This document shows positions 1-8,070 of a stretch of DNA of 64,000 nt, piece by piece. The notes beneath the pieces are model-generated. The model saw only the letters and a list, made by a program, of their open reading frames with translations. It made no database searches and had not been told where the DNA came from. The stretch is from Roseiarcus sp963749715 (lineage in GTDB: Bacteria > Pseudomonadota > Alphaproteobacteria > Rhizobiales > Beijerinckiaceae): contig CAVVNR010000012.1 in assembly GCA_963749715.1 (NCBI GenBank), forward strand, positions 257,135 to 321,134. The letters are read 5' to 3'. Position 1 is the stretch's first letter; every line of letters begins with the position of its first letter. A program made the translations under genes and the position numbers.

Positions 1-23
1 CGAACTAATTGGAGGTCATGTTC

Positions 24-45
24 GCGGGCCGATGCGATGGCCCGC
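24..45. terminator. possible hairpin terminator downstream of the first lipoprotein gene
   Basis: A 7-bp inverted repeat (gcgggcc / ggcccgc) with an 8-nt loop lies 60 bp beyond the stop of the minus-strand lipoprotein gene. There is no clear T run on the minus side, so termination is an inference from position only. Confidence 0.3.
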
Positions 46-104
46 CGTTTCGTGCGAGTAAGGTAAGATCGAGGGTTGCTCGGGCAGGCCGAGCCGCGCC
101 CAGG

Positions 105-503
105 TCAATACCAGCCCGGGGCGTATGGACCCCAGGCCCCACCCCAATCCATCGCGGCCTCCTGGTTCAGGATCGCTGTCGTTTCCTGCATCTGCGCTAT
201 GTTGTTGGCGGCGCGAATCTGCTGATATTGCTGATAGGCGGCATCGTTGCCGATGAAGGCGCAGCCGCATCCGGCGGCGTCGGCGTAGATATAGACGTTG
301 TGGCCCTTCCGCTGCGCGGCGACCATGGTGTTCTGCGGCAGCGCCTGGAGCTTGGCCATCTTCAGCGGCGTGTCGGCCGGCTGCCGCACAAACCCTGCCG
401 CCGCGAGCTGCCCTTCCTTTTCCTGCGCGCCAACGCTCACGCACCCGGCCAAAATCGCCGACGCGGCCAGAGCCGCCAAACCCATGCCCGTCTTTTTGAC
501 CAC
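105..503 (-). CDS. small secreted lipoprotein, function unknown
   Basis: The product is about 132 residues and begins with two lysines, a hydrophobic stretch and the lipobox LAGC, so it should be lipidated at the cysteine and anchored in a membrane. I chose a GTG start at 503 because AGGAG sits six bases upstream and the signal peptide then has normal length; an ATG at 545 in the same frame lacks a good ribosome binding site. The mature part contains a Cys-Gly-Cys segment and ends in a Trp/Gly/Tyr-rich tail. I do not recognise the family. It is followed upstream on the same strand by an efflux outer-membrane lipoprotein, but the 150-bp gap does not prove an operon. Confidence 0.7.
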   Translation of the reverse strand: MVKKTGMGLAALAASAILAGCVSVGAQEKEGQLAAAGFVRQPADTPLKMAKLQALPQNTMVAAQRKGHNVYIYADAAGCGCAFIGNDAAYQQYQQIRAANNIAQMQETTAILNQEAAMDWGGAWGPYAPGWY

Positions 504-650
504 CGCCAGCTCCTTCCGCGCCGTCTGTCGGCGACGAAACATCAAGAGGATCCAAGCTTTCGAAAAATATCGCAGCCCCGCTCCGAATCGGGCGGACTTT
601 CGCGCCCCGTCGCTGCCCCTGTCAATCGCTGCGGCGGTCTCAATTCGGTC

Positions 651-2141
651 TCAATGCGGGGGAATGTTCGAGGTCTGCGCCGCGACGTCGGGCAGCATCG
701 ATTGGGTCCAGCCGCCGCCGAGCGCAACGATGAGGGCCACCGCTTCCGTCTGGATCTGCGCCTGGGTCGACAGCAGGGCTTCTTCGGCCGACAGCTGCTG
801 GGCTTCCGCCACGACGACCGCTGTAAAGGCCTGGGTGCCGGCCTGGTACTCGTTAAGCGTGATCTGGGTCGCCTGGCGGGAGATGCGCACGTTTTCGGCC
901 TGCACCTTGGCCTCGCGCGACAGGATGCGAATCCCGGAGAGGGCATCCTCGACTTGCTGGATCGCGGTCAACACTGTCTGGCGGTAGGTCGCAACATCCG
1001 CCAGATAGGTCTGGCGCGCCGCCTCGACCTGGGCGGTGGTGAGGCCGCCGTTGAACAACGGCTGGGCGATCGACGCGCCGAACGACCAGACCGGGTTGGT
1101 CGGGCCGAAGGCGGCGTTGAACGGATTGCCCGAATAGCCGATGAGGCCGTTGAGCGAAACGGCCGGAAAATAGCCGGCGAACGCGACGCCGATTTCGGCG
1201 TTTGCCTGGCGCATCGTCTCCTCCGCCGCCGCGACATCGGGCCTGCGCTCCAAGAGCGAGGAGGGAAGACCGACCGGGACCGGCGGAACGCGGGTCGCCA
1301 AGCTGCCGCGCGGAATTGAAAGGCCGGCGGGCGGACGGCCCATCAGGACCGCGATCGCGTGTTCGCTCTGGGCGCGCGACACGCCGGCCGCGATCAGCTG
1401 CGCCTGGGCGTTGAGGACCTGCGTCTGAGCGGTGATGACGTCGGACTTTGCGGCTGTGCCGGCGTTGTACTGGTTTTGGGTGATCGTCAGCGAATGGTTG
1501 TATTCGACAACAGTCTTTTCGAGCAGCTCCTCGAGCGAATTGGCCTCCCTGAGCGTCACGTAGGCGAGCGCCAGCAGCGACTGCTCCGAAAGCGTAGCGT
1601 TGGCGAGGGTGGCGGCGCCTACTTCCGCGCCCGCCTGCTGCGCCTCGACCGCGCGCCGGACCTGGCCCCAAATGTCCAGCGTCCACGTCCCGGTGGCCTC
1701 CGCGATCAGATTCGTGCCCCCAGTCGAGTTGCGGGTCGCCGAGCCGGTCCCATTGATATCCGGAAAGAGTTCGGCGCGGGCCTCGTTGATGAGCGCCAGC
1801 GCCTCGCGATAATTGGCCTCGTCCGCCTTGACCGTCTGGTTGGACACGACAACGTCGCGCATGAGCCGGTCGAGCTCCGGGTCGTCAAACACCGACCACC
1901 ACTCGCCCTTCGGCTCGCTTTCGCGCGGCGTCGCGATCTTCCATCCCTTGATCTCCTTGAACTGCGGCGAGACGATCGCCGCCGGCCGCTCAAAGTTTGG
2001 GCCCACCGCCGCGCAGCCGGAGAGCGCAAACGCGGCGAGAAGCGGCGTCACGCGCGCGACATTCCAATGCTTGAGCGCGCTTCCGTTGGACTGCCGGCGC
2101 GTCGGTCCGAGGCCAACAAACGATGGCGCAACGACGCGCAC
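651..2141 (-). CDS. efflux-pump outer-membrane lipoprotein, NodT/OprM family
   Basis: This is a TolC-like outer-membrane channel that would carry substrates from an inner-membrane pump out of the cell. The lipobox LSGC is followed by the family start CAAVGPNFERP; the body shows the two-fold repeated pattern of the outer membrane factor family (ANYREALALINEARAELFP near the first half, QTYLADVATYRQTVLTAIQQ in the second). The start is uncertain: a GTG at 2141 gives about 42 residues before the cysteine, a GTG at 2051 only 12, and the open frame extends to 2375. No RND or membrane-fusion gene is adjacent; the EmrAB-type genes at 33.7 kb lack an outer-membrane partner, but a link is speculative. 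Confidence 0.85.
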   Translation of the reverse strand: MRVVAPSFVGLGPTRRQSNGSALKHWNVARVTPLLAAFALSGCAAVGPNFERPAAIVSPQFKEIKGWKIATPRESEPKGEWWSVFDDPELDRLMRDVVVSNQTVKADEANYREALALINEARAELFPDINGTGSATRNSTGGTNLIAEATGTWTLDIWGQVRRAVEAQQAGAEVGAATLANATLSEQSLLALAYVTLREANSLEELLEKTVVEYNHSLTITQNQYNAGTAAKSDVITAQTQVLNAQAQLIAAGVSRAQSEHAIAVLMGRPPAGLSIPRGSLATRVPPVPVGLPSSLLERRPDVAAAEETMRQANAEIGVAFAGYFPAVSLNGLIGYSGNPFNAAFGPTNPVWSFGASIAQPLFNGGLTTAQVEAARQTYLADVATYRQTVLTAIQQVEDALSGIRILSREAKVQAENVRISRQATQITLNEYQAGTQAFTAVVVAEAQQLSAEEALLSTQAQIQTEAVALIVALGGGWTQSMLPDVAAQTSNIPPH

Positions 2142-2560
2142 GGCCTGGCCGATCGCTCTCCCCGCCGCCGGCAAGGCCCCTACCTCCCGGTCCCGAGTGC
2201 GCAAAGCAATTGCGAAGTCCCCATCCCGACCGGCTTGCCCGCCCAGGTCCGTTCCAGGCCCTCCTTTAGGCGCCATCCGGTCTGAGGGCGCAAGTCCCGG
2301 CGCGGACGCTTGCGAACACGTTTCGGCGCCTTTCCGGCCGCGCGGGGGATGGCCGGAGCCTGAGCCCGGCCTCAAGCGGGCGTTGGCGCAAATCGGCTCA
2401 GTGTTGATCAGGCGACAGTTTGGCCAGCCCCCACCAGAGCAGCAACAGAAGCGCGATCAGCACGGCGCCAATGAGGATCCGCTTTGCGACGATTTGACTG
2501 AAAAAGCGGCCGCCCCGCCCCTGTCCAGGCGAGGCGCCGCGTCGATAGAGGGTTGGCCGG

Positions 2561-3295
2561 TCAGTTCTGCGCGCCGACGATCGCGCGCCAGAAGCCGCTA
2601 TAGGCCAATTCGAAGCCGACGATCTGATAGTCGAGATCGATCGAGTCCATCACCTCGTAGGCGGAATTGTTGCAGATCGGGAAAATGATCAGCCCATCCT
2701 TCGACACGTGGCGGCGGGCCTGGCGCAGATAGGCTTCGGTGGTGCGCCCGTGCGGATCGCAGAGACTGAACCGCTCGATGTCGTTTTCCGGATTCTTGTC
2801 GACCATCGGCGTATTGAAGACGATGAGGTCGAAGTCCTTTTCATCGATCTTCTCGAACAGATCGGATTGAAGCGCCGTCAACGTGAGGTTGTTGAGCTTG
2901 GCGTTGGCGATAGTCGCCTCGACCGCGATCGGGGAAATGTCTGTGGCGACCGTCCGCGACGTCCAGTTTGCGGCCATGAACAGCGAGATGATCCCGCAGC
3001 CCGCCCCGATCTCGAGCGTCTTGGCGATCAGGTTCGGGTCCATCGCCTTGATATTGCGAATGAAGAACTCCGAGCTCGAATTGGGGAGCGGATGGTACAC
3101 CCCGGCTGGGACATCAACCACCAGGCCGTCCGTGAAGATCCGCTCCGGCACCGCTTGGCGACGCACCAGCGCTTCATGCGCCGCGGCAATGTCGAACTTC
3201 GCGGTGGTAACCAGATTGGAAATGCCAAGCTTGCGCAGAACCGAGGCGCGCGGCGGCCCGATCCGCCGCTCGACGTTTAGATACCCGATACTCAT
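2561..3295 (-). CDS. class I SAM-dependent methyltransferase, small-methyltransferase (MTS) type
   Basis: About 244 residues. The SAM-binding motif I reads LEIGAGCGIISLF, followed by an acidic residue in VATDIS and the motif IV-like segment FNTPMVD, which stands where HemK/RsmC enzymes have NPPY. The methyl acceptor could be a protein, an rRNA or a small molecule; the NTPM variant argues against calling it PrmC. I moved the start to ATG 3295 because GAGG lies at normal distance and the residues before it look non-coding. It stands alone between an efflux lipoprotein and an ABC transporter, all on the minus strand. Confidence 0.75.
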   Translation of the reverse strand: MSIGYLNVERRIGPPRASVLRKLGISNLVTTAKFDIAAAHEALVRRQAVPERIFTDGLVVDVPAGVYHPLPNSSSEFFIRNIKAMDPNLIAKTLEIGAGCGIISLFMAANWTSRTVATDISPIAVEATIANAKLNNLTLTALQSDLFEKIDEKDFDLIVFNTPMVDKNPENDIERFSLCDPHGRTTEAYLRQARRHVSKDGLIIFPICNNSAYEVMDSIDLDYQIVGFELAYSGFWRAIVGAQN

Positions 3296-3402
3296 TTGGC
3301 CTCGCCCTCTCGTAGCCGGCGGAACAATTTGTCGATAATGCGCGGGCAGGCCACAGAGGCGCCGCCGCATCGCAAGTCATACGGTTAACTGTCTTGTTTG
3401 GT

Positions 3403-4188
3403 TCAGGTTTCCCGACCGCGCTCGCTGTCGTGCCAATCGCGCAACAACCAATGCGACAGCGCAGTCAGCAGCAGATGAATTGTGATGCCGGCGACCGAAA
3501 TCAAGAGCAGCGCGGCGAACATTCGCGGAATATTGAGGCGAAAGCCCGACTCAACGATGCGATACGCCAGGCCCGACCCTTGGCCGGCCGACCCGGCGGC
3601 GATCTCGGCAACGATCGCGCCGATCAACGCGAGGCCGCCGCTGATGCGCAATCCGGCAAGAAAATACGGCAACGCCGACGGCAGCCTGAGCAGCATGAAC
3701 TGCTGCATCTTGGAGGCGCGGTACATCTGGAAAAGGTCGACGAGATTGTGATCGGCCGAAGAGAGCCCAAGCGTGGTGTTGGCCAAGAGCGGGAAAAACG
3801 CCACCAAAAACGCGCACACCAGAACCGCGACGCCCGGCGTGAGATAGATCAAGAGGAGCGGCGCGATGGCGACGATCGGCGTCACCTGCATAGCGACGGC
3901 GAACGGGTAGAAGGCGCGCTCGACGAGCCGCGACTGGGCAAAAATAATGGCCAAGGTCACGCTTCCGATGACCGCGACCAGGAGCGCCTTGAGCGTAATC
4001 GACAGCGTCACCCAGAGAGAGGCCGAAAGCGTGCCCCAATCAGTGATGAGGGTGGCGATGATGAGGCTCGGCGCCGGCAAGAGATAGGACGGGACGGCGA
4101 AGTAACGGACCAAGCCCTCCCAGGCGAAGAGCCCAAGGCCCAGCGTCAGAGCCGGAACCGCATAGCCAACGAAATCGTCGCGGCTCAC
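3403..4188 (-). CDS. ABC transporter permease, NMT1/SsuC/ThiX-like class
   Basis: A 261-residue inner-membrane protein with about six hydrophobic segments and the BPD_transp_1 EAA-type loop near residues 165-190 (LVDLFQMYRASKMQQ, LPYFLAGLRISGG). It would form the channel of an importer for a small nitrogenous or sulfonated compound. Its start overlaps the stop of the ATPase gene by four bases, so the two are translationally coupled. The binding protein lies 2.6 kb away at 6787-7785 on the same strand. The nearby 8-oxoguanine-deaminase-like gene suggests a nucleobase as substrate, but sulfonates or thiamine precursors are possible for this class. Confidence 0.88.
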   Translation of the reverse strand: MSRDDFVGYAVPALTLGLGLFAWEGLVRYFAVPSYLLPAPSLIIATLITDWGTLSASLWVTLSITLKALLVAVIGSVTLAIIFAQSRLVERAFYPFAVAMQVTPIVAIAPLLLIYLTPGVAVLVCAFLVAFFPLLANTTLGLSSADHNLVDLFQMYRASKMQQFMLLRLPSALPYFLAGLRISGGLALIGAIVAEIAAGSAGQGSGLAYRIVESGFRLNIPRMFAALLLISVAGITIHLLLTALSHWLLRDWHDSERGRET

Positions 4189-5036
4189 TGCATGCCGCCC
4201 TCGAGCTGCATCGCGCCGCCCTCGAGCATTTTCGGCGGCTTATCGCCCATCGCGACATGCAGCGCCTCCGAGGTTTGAACGCAGGTGTCGGAGTACTCCT
4301 TGCACAGCCGAAACCCCTCTTGGCGCGACGCGGTCGGCGCTTGGACCATGATTTCCGCGACCGCGCGTCCCGGCCGCGCCGCCATCACCACGATCCGGTC
4401 CGAAAGATAGACGCTCTCGAACACCGAATGGGTCACGAACACGACTGTCGCCCCGAGCGCCGACCGCAGCGCCGCCAAATCGTCGTTGAGCTTGAGGCGC
4501 GTGATTTCGTCGAGCGCGGCGAACGGCTCGTCCATCAACAGAACCGTCGGCCGGGTCACCAGGGCGCGGGCGATCGACACCCGCATCTTCATGCCGCCGG
4601 AGAGTTGTCGCGGATAGGCCTTGGCGAAACCAGCGAGCCCGACCTGCTCCAGCGCTTCTTCGACGCGCGGCCGAGCCTTTTCCTTCGACACGCCGGCAAG
4701 GCGCAGCGGCAGCCAGACGTTGGTGAAGACATCCGACCACGGCGTCAGCGTCGGCTCCTGAAATACAAAGCCGAGTTCCGGACATTTGGTCCGCCAGACG
4801 ATTTCGCCGCGCGTCGGCGAGGTCAAACCGGACAGCAATCGCAAGACCGTGGACTTGCCGCATCCGGAAGGACCAAGCAACGAGAGAAACTCGCCGGCCT
4901 GGATGTCGAGGTTGAGGCCATTGAGAGCGGTAACCTGATTGGCGAAGACCTTGTCGACGCCCCGCAGCGTCACCAGCGGCGGCGTGGCCACGCGAACCGC
5001 CTTTTCGTTCGTCCTCAGCGTCGCAATCGTGTTCAT
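4185..5036 (-). CDS. ABC transporter ATPase, SsuB/TauB-like, NMT1-type importer
   Basis: A 283-residue nucleotide-binding subunit. Walker A is GPSGCGKST near residue 56, the signature is LSGGMKMRVSIARAL, Walker B is VLLMDEPFAALD, and the switch histidine is in VTHSVFE. It energises the permease encoded downstream. The C-terminal extension beyond the ATPase core is unlike a domain I know. There is no good Shine-Dalgarno directly before ATG 5036; instead that ATG lies in the 3' arm of a predicted RNA stem (see 5034-5095), which suggests control of translation start. Confidence 0.9.
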   Translation of the reverse strand: MNTIATLRTNEKAVRVATPPLVTLRGVDKVFANQVTALNGLNLDIQAGEFLSLLGPSGCGKSTVLRLLSGLTSPTRGEIVWRTKCPELGFVFQEPTLTPWSDVFTNVWLPLRLAGVSKEKARPRVEEALEQVGLAGFAKAYPRQLSGGMKMRVSIARALVTRPTVLLMDEPFAALDEITRLKLNDDLAALRSALGATVVFVTHSVFESVYLSDRIVVMAARPGRAVAEIMVQAPTASRQEGFRLCKEYSDTCVQTSEALHVAMGDKPPKMLEGGAMQLEGGMQ

Positions 5037-5095
5037 TGTACGAACCCGTCGTCTATTCGCCGCGGTTCAGGTCGGCGACCCCGTCTCCTACAATG
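5034..5095 (-). promoter_or_regulatory. structured 5' leader pairing with the ATPase start codon; possible xanthine-I (NMT1) riboswitch
   Basis: On the minus strand CATTGTA (5095-5089) is exactly complementary to TACAATG (5040-5034), whose last three bases are the ATG of the ABC ATPase gene. Between them the RNA can form a small GGTC/GACC hairpin and a GAACC/GGTTC hairpin, and GGAG lies just inside the 5' arm. The pairing is seen in the sequence. The riboswitch idea is inference: the NMT1 motif is a known xanthine-binding RNA found before NMT1-type transporter genes in Proteobacteria, but I could not match its consensus base by base. Confidence 0.35.
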
Positions 5096-5220
5096 CAAGT
5101 TGCACGCCGCCGGGGTCAGAATTCATCGCAGGACTCCGCGCCCTGGCGTTGGCCGATCGCATCCCGTCCTCCCAAGGTCGTTGCCCGCCGCCCGACGCGC
5201 AACGCGCTTGTACGATGGAC

Positions 5221-5247
5221 TTTATAGACCTCGCCAATCCGGGTCAA
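5221..5247 (-). promoter_or_regulatory. candidate sigma-70 promoter for the NMT1-type ABC genes
   Basis: Read on the minus strand, TTGACC (5247-5242) is followed after 15 bases by TATAAA (5226-5221). Both hexamers are near consensus but the spacer is short. Transcription from here would give a leader of about 175 nt before ATG 5036, enough for the structured element described there. Confidence 0.35.
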
Positions 5248-5283
5248 ACAACAGGTAATGCGAGAACAAGCTGAGTACAAGAG

Positions 5284-5316
5284 GACCGTATTCGCTGCAT
5301 TGCAGCGAATACGGTC
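5284..5316. promoter_or_regulatory. 33-bp perfect palindrome in a divergent intergenic region
   Basis: Sixteen bases (gaccgtattcgctgca, 5284-5299) are repeated in exact inverse order at 5301-5316 around a single central t. It lies between the divergent ABC ATPase and methyltransferase genes, about 40 bp upstream of the candidate ABC promoter. No T run follows on either strand, so an operator for a dimeric regulator is more likely than a terminator. Confidence 0.55.
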
Positions 5317-5463
5317 GGCGGCGGACCGACTTCCTTGACGCCATGCGTGCCGCATGTCATTCGCGTCCCTCGCGCCAGCCCGCCGCGTCACGAACACGCC
5401 GCGACGAGAATCAATTCGAACGCGGGCGCGGCCGATCTTGTTCCCTCGCCTAAGGTCCGACCG

Positions 5464-6213
5464 ATGGTCGCGGATTACGTCGCCGACATTCTCGCAGCGC
5501 CTGTTCTCGACCATCTGTTCCCGAACATGATCGAGGCGGACAGCAGCGCGTCGACCTGGCCCTATTTCCGCAAGCAGATCAACCACCCGTTTCGTGTCGA
5601 TCGGCGCGATCCGACCGTCGGCTTCATCAACCGCGACGAAGCCTCGATCCTCTATTCCAACGCGTGCGCCTTCAAGGGGCGAAGCGGCATCGAGATCGGC
5701 GCGTGGCGTGGCTGGTCAACCGCCTATCTCGTCGCCGCCGGGGTCGCGCCCCTCCATGTTGTCGAGCCGCTGCTCGCGGATGCGAATTGGCGCGGCGAAT
5801 TCGAGGCTGTCATCCGCGGCGCCGGCGGCGCCCGTTCGACCGTCCTCGTCCCGGAGAAGAGCCCCGAGGCGGTCGTCCGCCTCGGCGAGGCCGGCGCGCG
5901 GTGGTCGTTTGCGTTCATCGACGGCGACCACGACGGCGAGGCGCCGAGAAACGACGCGCTCGCCTGCGCGTCCTATCTCGAAACGACCGCAATGGTCGTT
6001 TTTCACGACCTCGTGTCGCCGCATGTGGGGGCGGGGTTGCGGGCGCTGGCGGAGCGAGGCTTCGAGGTGATGGCGTATCAGACGGCGCAAATGATGGGCG
6101 TTGCGTGGCGCGGCGCGGTCGCGCCCGTGGCGCACAAGCCGGATCCGGCGCAGCCTTGGCAGGTGCCCGATCATCTGAACGGGATTCGGATATCGGGCGA
6201 GGTCGCGGCCTGA
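5464..6213 (+). CDS. class I SAM-dependent methyltransferase (Methyltransf_24-like)
   Basis: About 249 residues. The motif IEIGAWRGWSTAYLVAAG fits SAM motif I, and FAFIDGDHDGEAPRND with VVFHDLVSPH is the acidic-residue pattern of the Methyltransf_24 family, which methylates small molecules or sugars. ATG 5464 was preferred to ATG 5335 because aagg precedes it and the upstream residues have no family-like character. The gene is followed after 29 bp by a cytochrome c gene on the same strand; the two form a plus-strand block that separates the ABC permease/ATPase genes from their binding protein. Confidence 0.75.
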   Translation: MVADYVADILAAPVLDHLFPNMIEADSSASTWPYFRKQINHPFRVDRRDPTVGFINRDEASILYSNACAFKGRSGIEIGAWRGWSTAYLVAAGVAPLHVVEPLLADANWRGEFEAVIRGAGGARSTVLVPEKSPEAVVRLGEAGARWSFAFIDGDHDGEAPRNDALACASYLETTAMVVFHDLVSPHVGAGLRALAERGFEVMAYQTAQMMGVAWRGAVAPVAHKPDPAQPWQVPDHLNGIRISGEVAA

Positions 6214-6242
6214 AGGGCCCCCTCAGCGAACGGGAGAGGACG

Positions 6243-6779
6243 ATGACTCGGTTGGGTTTGATCGCAACAATCGGCGCGGCCGTCGGCGCATTCGCCGCTC
6301 TCGTCTCGCCCGTGTCGGCCGACGACGCGCAGATCGCGCGCGGGCGCTATCTCGTCACCCTCGCCGGCTGCTCCGATTGCCACACGCCAGGCGCGCTCAT
6401 CGGCTCGCCCGACATGAAGCGCTACCTGGCCGGATCGGACGTGGGTTTCTCGATTCCCGCCCTCGGCGTCTTCGTCGGCCAGAATCTGACGCCCGACAAG
6501 GACACCGGACTCGGCTCCTGGACGTCCGATCAGATCGTCGCCGCGATCCGCACCGGCAAACGGCCGAACGGCAGCGAGCTCAGCAGCGTCATGCCCTATG
6601 AAGCGTTCTCGCACCTCACCGACGAGGACGCGCAGGCGATAGCGGCCTTTCTCGCGAGCATACCGGCGGTCGCCAACAGGAATGTCGGACCTTTCAAGTC
6701 GGCGGACACGATCCCGATCAACGTGTCCGCGGTCTTGCCGCCCGCCGTATACAACGCGCTGCCGGCGTCGCAGAAATAG
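6243..6779 (+). CDS. monohaem c-type cytochrome
   Basis: A 178-residue exported protein. A signal peptide ending near PVSAD is followed by GRYLVTLAGCSDCHTPG, the covalent haem site CxxCH, and a likely distal methionine in SSVMPYEAF. The arrangement (ARGRYLVTLAGCSDCHTPG, then YLAGSDVGFSIP and DEDAQAIAAFLASIP) matches cytochrome subunits that work with periplasmic dehydrogenases. GGAGAGG lies before ATG 6243. No dehydrogenase is adjacent, so its partner is unknown. It ends only 7 bp from the stop of the convergent binding-protein gene. Confidence 0.88.
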   Translation: MTRLGLIATIGAAVGAFAALVSPVSADDAQIARGRYLVTLAGCSDCHTPGALIGSPDMKRYLAGSDVGFSIPALGVFVGQNLTPDKDTGLGSWTSDQIVAAIRTGKRPNGSELSSVMPYEAFSHLTDEDAQAIAAFLASIPAVANRNVGPFKSADTIPINVSAVLPPAVYNALPASQK

Positions 6780-6786
6780 CCGCCCC

Positions 6787-7785
6787 TTACTTCGGGCGCA
6801 GGTCGAGCCCGACCCCCTTGTTGACGAACTGGATGGTGTAGGCCTTCTTGTAGTCGATGCCGGCTTTCACGACCCCCGCCTTCACCATGGTGTTGTAGAA
6901 GTCGCTCCAGCGCTCGTCAGTCATCGCGCCGATGCCAAGTTTGAGCGTGTCGCCGGAATCGACGATGCCGTATTCCTTCATCTTGGCAATGGAAAAGGCG
7001 ATCTGGTCGTCCGTCATTTCCGGATTTTCTTTCTTGATCGCTTCGTTCGCCTTGGCGTTGTCGCCATAAAGATAATGGTACCAGCCGATGGTGGAGGCGT
7101 CGACGAACCGCTGGACGATGTCGGGATGCGCCGCCATGTAATCGCGGCGGGTTTCAACCTGTGTCGCGTAAGTTGTGTAGCCGTAATCGGCGAGCAGGAA
7201 GACGTTGGGCTTGAAGCCGCCCTGCTTCTGCACTTCGAGCGGCTCGGAAGTGAGGTAGCCCTGCTGGATCGAATTCGGCGAAACGATGAAAGGCGCCGAA
7301 TTGAAATTGTACGGCTTGATGTTCTCGTCCTTGAATCCGTAGGCCTCCCGCATCCAGGCCCAGAACGTGTTAACGGCGCCGGCGCTGACAAAAGCAGGTT
7401 TGGCGTTGGGAAGGTCCTCCCATTTGTCGAGGCCGACGCCGGGATGGGCCATGAAGACTTGCGGATTTTTCTGGAAATGCGCGGCGACGGTGATGAGCGG
7501 AATGTTGTTTTGAACGTCAAGGAAAGCGCCAATCATGTCGCCGCCCATGAAGAACTCGATCTTGCCCGCGATGAGCAGCATCGCCCCGTTCGACGTCGGC
7601 CCCCCTTGCAGGATGTTGACGTCGAGACCGTACTTTTCGTAAGTCCCGTCGACCAGGGCCTGGTAATATCCGCCCGCCTCGGGGTCGGCGACCCAATTGG
7701 TGCCGAAAGTCACCTTGTCGAGAGCAAAGGCGGGTCCGGCGAACCCGATCGCCCCCGCCAAAGCCGCCATGATCGCAACGCGCAT
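6787..7785 (-). CDS. NMT1/THI5-like ABC substrate-binding protein
   Basis: About 332 residues with a signal peptide cut near GPAFALD and then the fold start VTFGTNWVADPEAGGYYQA, typical of NMT1/THI5 periplasmic proteins that bind pyrimidines, purines or related compounds. ATG 7785 has GGAGG at proper distance; the frame is open further up but without family features. It is the natural partner of the permease and ATPase at 3403-5036, from which it is separated by two genes on the other strand. Divergent from it is the 8-oxoguanine-deaminase-like gene, which supports a purine-type ligand by context only. Confidence 0.88.
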   Translation of the reverse strand: MRVAIMAALAGAIGFAGPAFALDKVTFGTNWVADPEAGGYYQALVDGTYEKYGLDVNILQGGPTSNGAMLLIAGKIEFFMGGDMIGAFLDVQNNIPLITVAAHFQKNPQVFMAHPGVGLDKWEDLPNAKPAFVSAGAVNTFWAWMREAYGFKDENIKPYNFNSAPFIVSPNSIQQGYLTSEPLEVQKQGGFKPNVFLLADYGYTTYATQVETRRDYMAAHPDIVQRFVDASTIGWYHYLYGDNAKANEAIKKENPEMTDDQIAFSIAKMKEYGIVDSGDTLKLGIGAMTDERWSDFYNTMVKAGVVKAGIDYKKAYTIQFVNKGVGLDLRPK

Positions 7786-8070
7786 TTCGAATTTCCTCCA
7801 GCAGTCCTGTTCCTGAGGCGACTTTACCCGTGCGTTTCTTTCCGCCACGGGCTGCCTTCCAGTTGTGGCGACCCGCCGCAAAAAGGTCGCTCTCTCCCCC
7901 AACGGCGACTCACCATAAGGGCCGGAATTCCGGACGTCGAATCCAATATTGTGAATTGTCGCGGCGGACAGGCGCGGGTCAGGCGCGGGGCCAAAGGCTT
8001 TACGTTTCGCGTCGCCTCGCCTATGCGCCCAGTTTCGTGCGTTACTAGCCGAAACGGAGCCGGTCCCAGC

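Noticed and set aside
2399..2560. Minus-strand frame encoding a hydrophobic stretch (ILIGAVLIALLLLWWGLAKL) just after the methyltransferase stop
   Set aside because: The membrane segment is convincing but no ATG, GTG or TTG start with a ribosome binding site precedes it, so I did not list it as a gene.
7785..7930. Small inverted repeat cccgtg...cacggg before the binding-protein gene, considered as a riboswitch
   Set aside because: Only six base pairs and no further structure; a plain leader is more likely.
6682..8070. The long open frame that runs into the 8-oxoguanine-deaminase-like gene
   Set aside because: It is antisense to the NMT1 binding protein, and the enzyme has a good ATG with a ribosome binding site at 8071.
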